Positions 4,915 to 6,412 of a stretch of 6,412 nucleotides of DNA are shown one piece after another; positions within the stretch are counted from its first letter, which is position 1, and every line of letters starts with the position of its first letter. This stretch comes from Betaproteobacteria bacterium. Lineage in GTDB: Bacteria; Pseudomonadota; Gammaproteobacteria; Burkholderiales; SG8-39. The position numbers were made by a program, and so were the translations under genes. The notes under the pieces were generated by a model. The model saw only the letters and a program-made list of their open reading frames with translations. It ran no database searches and was not told the DNA's origin. The stretch is taken from contig JAFAGU010000330.1 of NCBI GenBank assembly GCA_019237595.1, positions 1-6,412 on the forward strand. Direction: 5' to 3'.

Positions 4915-6412
4915 GTGGAAGCCCCCGCCCGCGCGAGCGTCACGCCGAGCGCCGTGCTGCGCGGAAGGCCCGCGCCGCTCGGCGCGACGTGGGACGGCTC
5001 CGGCGTCAACTTCGCCCTCTACTCCGAGCACGCCGAGCGCGTCGAGCTCTGCCTCTTCGACGCCAAGGGCCGCCGCGAGCTCGAGCGCCTTGCCTTACCC
5101 GAGCGCACGGGCTTCGTCTGGCACGGCTATCTTCCGGAAGCGCGCCCGGGCCTCGCCTACGCGTATCGCGTGCACGGGCCGGCCGGCCCTGAGCACCGCT
5201 TCAATCCGCAGCGCACCCTGCTTGATCCCTACGCGCTCCTCGTCCGCGGCCCGATCGGCTCGGGCCACGGCCGCGGCGTCGTGGTGGATTCGGCCTTCAG
5301 CTGGGACGACGATCGCCCGCCGAGAACGCCGTGGACGGACACGGTCCTCTATGAAGCGCACGTCCGCGGCCTCACGATGCTCCATCCGGACGTGCCCGAG
5401 CAGCTGCGCGGCACGTACGCGGCGCTCGGCTCGCCGCCAGTCATCGAGCACCTGCGGCGCCTGGGCGTCACGGCGCTCGAGCTCATGCCGGTCCACGCGT
5501 TCGTCGACGAGCGGCGGCTCGTTCAGGCCGGGCTGCGCAACTATTGGGGCTACAACAGCATCGCGTTCTTCTCGCCCGAGCCGCGCTATGGCGCGACCGG
5601 CGGCCTGGGCGAGTTCAAGACGATGGTGAAGCAGCTCCACGCCGCGGGCATCGAAGTGATCCTCGACGTCGTCTACAACCACACGGGAGAAGGCGACCAC
5701 CAGGGCCCGATGCTTTCCTTCCGCGGCATCGACAACGCGGTCTACTACCGCCTGGAGCCTTCCGACCCGCGGCGCTACGTCAACCTCACGGGCACCGGCA
5801 ACACGCTCAACGTGCATCACCCGGCGGTGCTGCGCCTCGTCCTCGACAGCCTGCGCTACTGGGTGAGCGAGATGCACGTGGACGGCTTCCGATTCGACCT
5901 CGCGCCGGCGCTCGCGCGCGGCGAGCACGCGTTCGAGCCGCGCGGGGCTTTCCTGCAGGCGATCTATCAGGATCCGCTCCTCTCGCAGGCGAAGCTCATC
6001 GCCGAGCCGTGGGACCTCGGCGAAGGCGGCTACCGGCTGGGCGGCTTCCTTCCCGGATGGTCGGAATGGAACGACCGCTATCGCGACTGCGTTCGCGGTT
6101 ACTGGCGCGGCGATCCCGGGCGCGTGGGCGAGATGGCGTCGCGCCTCGCCGGCTCGGCGGACGTCTTCCGCGCCGGCGGCCGCGGCGCGCACGCGAGCAT
6201 CAACTTCGTCACGGCGCACGACGGGTTCACGCTCGAGGATCTCGTGAGCTACAACGCCAAGCACAACGAGGCGAACCTCGAGGAGAACCGCGACGGCACC
6301 GACCACAACCTGAGCTGGAACTGCGGCGTCGAGGGCCCGACGGAGGACGCCTCCGTGCTCGCGCTTCGCGACCGCCAGAAGCGCAACCTCCTCGCGACCC
6401 TCGCGCTCTCGC
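4915..6412 (+). CDS. glgX: Glycogen debranching enzyme GlgX (GH13 isoamylase type), 5' part
   Basis: This cytoplasmic enzyme hydrolyses alpha-1,6 branches, mainly short ones left by glycogen phosphorylase. The first 499 residues are visible and the gene runs off the right edge; full length is usually 650-720. An N-terminal CBM48 domain (about 20-115, GATWDGSGVNFALYSEHA) precedes the GH13 barrel. Visible motifs are YEAHVRGLT (146-154), NYWGYN (209-214), DVVYNH (251-256), VDGFRFD with nucleophile Asp328, IAEPWD with acid/base Glu364 and TAHDGFT with transition-state Asp436. HNEANLEENRDGT is typical of the GlgX/TreX group. GTG 4915 is the first possible start after the previous stop (903 TAA of the same frame lies at 4903-4905). 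GGGG is just 1 nt before it, so the ribosome binding site is poor. GTG 4954 would also leave a complete domain. The 9-bp gap suggests translational coupling to the DUF4864 gene. Confidence 0.95.
   Translation, partial: MEAPARASVTPSAVLRGRPAPLGATWDGSGVNFALYSEHAERVELCLFDAKGRRELERLALPERTGFVWHGYLPEARPGLAYAYRVHGPAGPEHRFNPQRTLLDPYALLVRGPIGSGHGRGVVVDSAFSWDDDRPPRTPWTDTVLYEAHVRGLTMLHPDVPEQLRGTYAALGSPPVIEHLRRLGVTALELMPVHAFVDERRLVQAGLRNYWGYNSIAFFSPEPRYGATGGLGEFKTMVKQLHAAGIEVILDVVYNHTGEGDHQGPMLSFRGIDNAVYYRLEPSDPRRYVNLTGTGNTLNVHHPAVLRLVLDSLRYWVSEMHVDGFRFDLAPALARGEHAFEPRGAFLQAIYQDPLLSQAKLIAEPWDLGEGGYRLGGFLPGWSEWNDRYRDCVRGYWRGDPGRVGEMASRLAGSADVFRAGGRGAHASINFVTAHDGFTLEDLVSYNAKHNEANLEENRDGTDHNLSWNCGVEGPTEDASVLALRDRQKRNLLATLALS

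Noticed and set aside
4186..5031. 281-aa minus-strand frame across the transglycosylase, DUF4864 and glgX start
   Set aside because: Antisense to three well-supported genes, with no motif of its own.
5176..5189. 14-bp palindrome GGGCCGGCCGGCCC in glgX
   Set aside because: It encodes a normal His-Gly-Pro-Ala-Gly-Pro part of the CBM48 domain; likely a by-product of GC-rich codons.
5095..6306. 403-aa open frame on the minus strand
   Set aside because: It is wholly antisense to glgX, whose GH13 motifs are unmistakable. The composition is typical of a mirror frame.

Overview
The window is uniformly GC-rich DNA with dense coding on both strands. Gene content and sequence style suggest a proteobacterium. 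A betaproteobacterium is the best guess, because the small SLT-domain transglycosylase with a YNGA motif and the short RRM-like protein resemble families I associate with Burkholderiales-type genomes. This taxonomic call is inference; no rRNA or other marker is present. I see no tRNA, rRNA, CRISPR array, insertion sequence or integrase.

Layout: (1) 1-609 is the 3' part of a concentrative nucleoside transporter (CNT/NupC family). (2) 610-704 is a short spacer with two perfect hairpins, the second ending on the start codon of the next gene. (3) 705-1043 is a 112-aa protein with a predicted RRM-like fold and unknown function. (4) 1044-1148 is a spacer with a 9-bp hairpin followed by a textbook intrinsic terminator whose T-run stops 4 nt before the next ATG. 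(5) 1149-2582 is glgA, glycogen synthase. (6) 2512-3549 on the minus strand is glgC, ADP-glucose pyrophosphorylase; it converges on glgA, overlaps it by 71 bp and lacks the usual C-terminal beta-helix domain. (7) 3550-3785 is a divergent control region. (8) 3786-4460 is a lytic transglycosylase, 4465-4905 a secreted DUF4864 protein, and 4915 to the window end is glgX, a glycogen-debranching enzyme. These three are tightly packed on the plus strand and look like one operon.

The main theme is glycogen metabolism. GlgC makes ADP-glucose, GlgA polymerises it into alpha-1,4-glucan, and GlgX removes branches during turnover. Unlike the co-directional glg operon of Escherichia coli, the three genes here lie in three separate transcription units with alternating direction, and two cell-envelope genes sit just upstream of glgX.

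The most unusual points are the truncated but catalytically complete GlgC, its tail-to-tail overlap with glgA, and the terminator placed directly against the glgA start codon, which leaves no room for a normal leader. I found no wholly new multi-gene system.
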